In this document: positions 13,028 to 14,556 of the stretch, piece by piece
Layout: every line of letters begins with the position of its first letter
Position numbering within the stretch: the stretch's first letter is position 1
DNA from: an uncultured Collinsella sp.
GTDB taxonomy: Bacteria; Actinomycetota; Coriobacteriia; Coriobacteriales; Coriobacteriaceae
Direction: 5' to 3'
Assembly (NCBI GenBank): GCA_902464645.1
Contig: CABQKL010000052.1
Coordinates: forward strand, 1 to 14,556
Length of the DNA stretch: 14,556 bases
Notes under the pieces: generated by a model
Told to the model about the DNA's origin: nothing
Seen by the model: only the letters and a program-made list of their open reading frames with translations
Database searches by the model: none
Made by a program: the position numbers and the translations under genes

Positions 13028-13213
13028 ATGCAACCTCCTACCTTTCGGGAAATCATTGCCCTACTCAAGCACGATGGATTCGTGGAGGTCGCGCAAGTCG
13101 GTAGTCATGCTAAGCATGTTTCTGGTGACCGTGCTGTCACCGCGAACGGCTCTGGTGGTGATCGACCAAAGAAGGGCACGTGGGCAAGTATTCGTCGCCA
13201 AGCTGGATGGTAG
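13028..13213 (+). CDS. hicA: HicA family mRNA interferase toxin
   Basis: Small RNA-binding toxin (61 aa) with a dsRBD-like fold that cleaves mRNA in type II hicAB systems. It begins with REIIALLKHDGF, continues to VGSHAKH carrying the catalytic His of the G-S-H motif, and ends KGTWASIRRQAGW, a typical HicA end. The middle segment VTANGSGGDRPK is unlike the usual V-P-x-H stretch at that place, so the second conserved His is absent. ATG 13028 follows AGAGG at 8 nt. The antitoxin gene begins 11 nt after the stop. Pairing with HicB makes the call firm even though toxicity is not assured. Confidence 0.85.
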   Translation: MQPPTFREIIALLKHDGFVEVAQVGSHAKHVSGDRAVTANGSGGDRPKKGTWASIRRQAGW

Positions 13214-13224
13214 CTGGAGGCAAA

Positions 13225-13671
13225 ATGAGGCAGCGATTTACCTATGACTGCGTTCTCATAAAAGAAGACGACGGTTACTGCGCTAGCTTCCCGCAGATTC
13301 CTGGCGCCTTTGCCGATGGCGACACGCGCGAAGAAGCGATTGCCCATGCCACCGAGGCACTGATGGCGTTTTTGGCCGACGACCTCAACAACGATTTGAC
13401 TCCGGCAGGGTACGAACGCTCGGCCGAGGTCGTGGCCCTTTCAGTCGAAATCGACCACGATGACGCTCGGGAAGCGGCGTGCCGAACATTTAAAGACGCA
13501 GCGCTGGACCTCAAAGTCTCCGCTTCGCGGATTACCGCGCTGGTCAAAGCAGGAAAGCTCGATGTTGAACTCGTCGACGGCCGTCGGATGATAACGATAG
13601 ACAGCATCGAGCGCTACGCCGCCCAAGAACGCCACGCCGGCAGGCCAAAGAAGTTCGTCGCAGTCCAATAA
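13225..13671 (+). CDS. hicB: HicB family antitoxin with C-terminal DNA-binding domain
   Basis: Antitoxin that binds and blocks HicA and represses the operon. The N-terminal RNase H-like HicB domain is visible at residues 1-70 (YDCVLIKEDDGYCASFPQI, then GAFADGDTREEAIAHATEAL). The C-terminal half, about residues 90-148, reads ALDLKVSASRITALVKAGK and then a strand ending ITIDSIERYA, resembling the excisionase or helix-turn-helix_17 fold rather than the ribbon-helix-helix of other HicB proteins. ATG 13225 follows GGAGG at 4 nt; an upstream in-frame start (13180) lies within hicA. At 148 aa it is of normal length. The palindrome at 12982-13003 is its likely operator. Confidence 0.88.
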   Translation: MRQRFTYDCVLIKEDDGYCASFPQIPGAFADGDTREEAIAHATEALMAFLADDLNNDLTPAGYERSAEVVALSVEIDHDDAREAACRTFKDAALDLKVSASRITALVKAGKLDVELVDGRRMITIDSIERYAAQERHAGRPKKFVAVQ

Positions 13672-13805
13672 CCCCCTCACTTTCACCGACTACTAGAGCC
13701 GCTCACCAAACCAACATGCGCTCTGGGCAAATAGGTTGAACGTTTCGTGCGAGAATGCCCCTCAGTAAACAAACTTTCACCAGAGCGTAAGGGGCTGGCA
13801 TACAC

Positions 13806-14549
13806 ATGCAGACGGTCTATCGGGTATTCGAGGGAGCGCGTGAGCCGCATCGGCTCGCCGTCGAGCGTACGGCCGAGGTGCTCGGCTGTGGCGGCTTGGC
13901 CCTGATCCCGACCGAGACCGTCTATGGTGTCGCCGTGGCAGTCAACGCCTTCTCGGACGCCGTGCCCCAAGATACAAGCGAATTCCCATCGTGGCCGCGC
14001 GATCCGCAGACTGCCGTCAATGGCGCCGCAGTGCCCGCACTCGGCACCGGTTACCGTCGCATCTTTACCCTCAAGCAGCGCGAGCTTACCCAAACGGTCG
14101 CCTGGCTGGTCGGTGATGCCGGGGCCCTCGACCGCTACGGCGTGGATATTCCGGAAGAGGCCCGCGCGCTTGCTCGAAGATGCTGGCCGGGCGCCCTGAC
14201 TATCGTGGTCAAGGCGGCGCCCTGCGTGCCGACCTTTATGCGCGCCGCCGACGATACGGTGGCCCTTCGCGCGTCGGCCTCGCCCGTGGTGCAGGCGCTC
14301 ATCCGTACTTGTGGCAGTCCGCTTGCCTGCACCAGCGCCAACACGCACGGCGCGCCCGCGCCGGCAAGCTTTGCCGCCGTTGAGGACCGTATTCTGGAGG
14401 GGGTCGATGTGGCCGTCGACGCGGGCGAGACGCCGTGCCGCGATGCTTCGACCATCGTGACGTTTAAGCATGGCGAGCTCCAGATCCTGCGCCAAGGCGC
14501 ACTTCCCGCATCAGAGATCGAGCGGGTCCTGTCCGACCCGATGCAATAG
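13806..14549 (+). CDS. tsaC: L-threonylcarbamoyladenylate synthase (TsaC/Sua5/YrdC domain)
   Basis: Makes threonylcarbamoyl-AMP from threonine, bicarbonate and ATP, the first step of t6A formation at position 37 of ANN-decoding tRNAs. A single YrdC domain spans the 247 aa; no C-terminal Sua5 domain is present. Motifs: IPTETVYG (residues 34-41), LKQRE with Lys90 and Arg92, CWPGALTIVV, TVALRAS, CTSANTHG, and ASTIV near the end. The gap between TVYG and LKQR is about 30 residues longer than usual and filled by a Pro/Ser/Gly-rich insertion. The ribosome site AAGGGG lies 11 nt upstream, rather far, and AGGGGC (13790-13795) could pair with GCCCCT (13757-13762), hiding it. In bacilli this gene follows prfA-prmC directly; here hicAB lies in between. 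Confidence 0.9.
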   Translation: MQTVYRVFEGAREPHRLAVERTAEVLGCGGLALIPTETVYGVAVAVNAFSDAVPQDTSEFPSWPRDPQTAVNGAAVPALGTGYRRIFTLKQRELTQTVAWLVGDAGALDRYGVDIPEEARALARRCWPGALTIVVKAAPCVPTFMRAADDTVALRASASPVVQALIRTCGSPLACTSANTHGAPAPASFAAVEDRILEGVDVAVDAGETPCRDASTIVTFKHGELQILRQGALPASEIERVLSDPMQ

Positions 14550-14556
14550 AAAGGTG

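Noticed and set aside
13757..13795. Riboswitch before the tsaC-like gene
   Set aside because: Only one 6-bp stem with a 27-nt loop could hide the ribosome site; there is no conserved aptamer pattern. Kept only as a note in the gene entry.

Overview
The window looks like part of the chromosome of a high-GC, gut-type actinobacterium of the class Coriobacteriia, most likely Collinsella or a close relative. This rests on the codon use, the gene content and the palindromic intergenic repeats. It is an inference from sequence character, not a database result.

Layout. The left 3 kb reads on the minus strand: the N-terminal part of a low-molecular-weight protein tyrosine phosphatase (1-177, cut by the window edge), an acyltransferase-3 membrane protein (214-1323) and an MFS efflux permease (1757-3010). 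Between the last two lies a 430-bp gene-poor stretch. It holds what looks like the decayed C-terminal tail of a PTS EIIB domain, a strong bidirectional terminator and a helically phased pair of operator-like palindromes with no adjacent target gene. From 3271 onward every gene reads on the plus strand: an anchored hypothetical protein, a LacX-type aldose 1-epimerase, a complete polar amino acid ABC importer (lipoprotein, permease, ATPase; 5377-8266), an M20 peptidase of the carboxypeptidase-S type, then prfA, prmC, a hicAB toxin-antitoxin pair and a TsaC/Sua5-type threonylcarbamoyl-AMP synthase.

How the genes work together. The ABC importer and M20 peptidase suggest uptake of amino acids or small peptides followed by intracellular hydrolysis. 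They are separated by a terminator hairpin whose T-tract runs directly into the peptidase Shine-Dalgarno. PrfA (RF1) and PrmC are functional partners, because PrmC methylates the GGQ glutamine of release factors. The TsaC-type protein belongs to t6A tRNA modification. The hicAB module sits between prmC and the tsaC-like gene with its own AT-rich, operator-overlapped promoter.

Most unusual features. (1) Several families of small palindromic repeats lie between genes, two of them with compensatory base changes between copies. A similar-looking palindromic element lies in frame inside the M20 peptidase gene. (2) A multi-stem, roughly 100-nt foldable element follows prfA. (3) PrmC carries an Ala/Glu-rich insertion of about 120 residues. 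(4) RF1 has Gln where the stop-codon-reading segment normally has His. No phage, CRISPR, insertion-sequence or large novel operon was seen.
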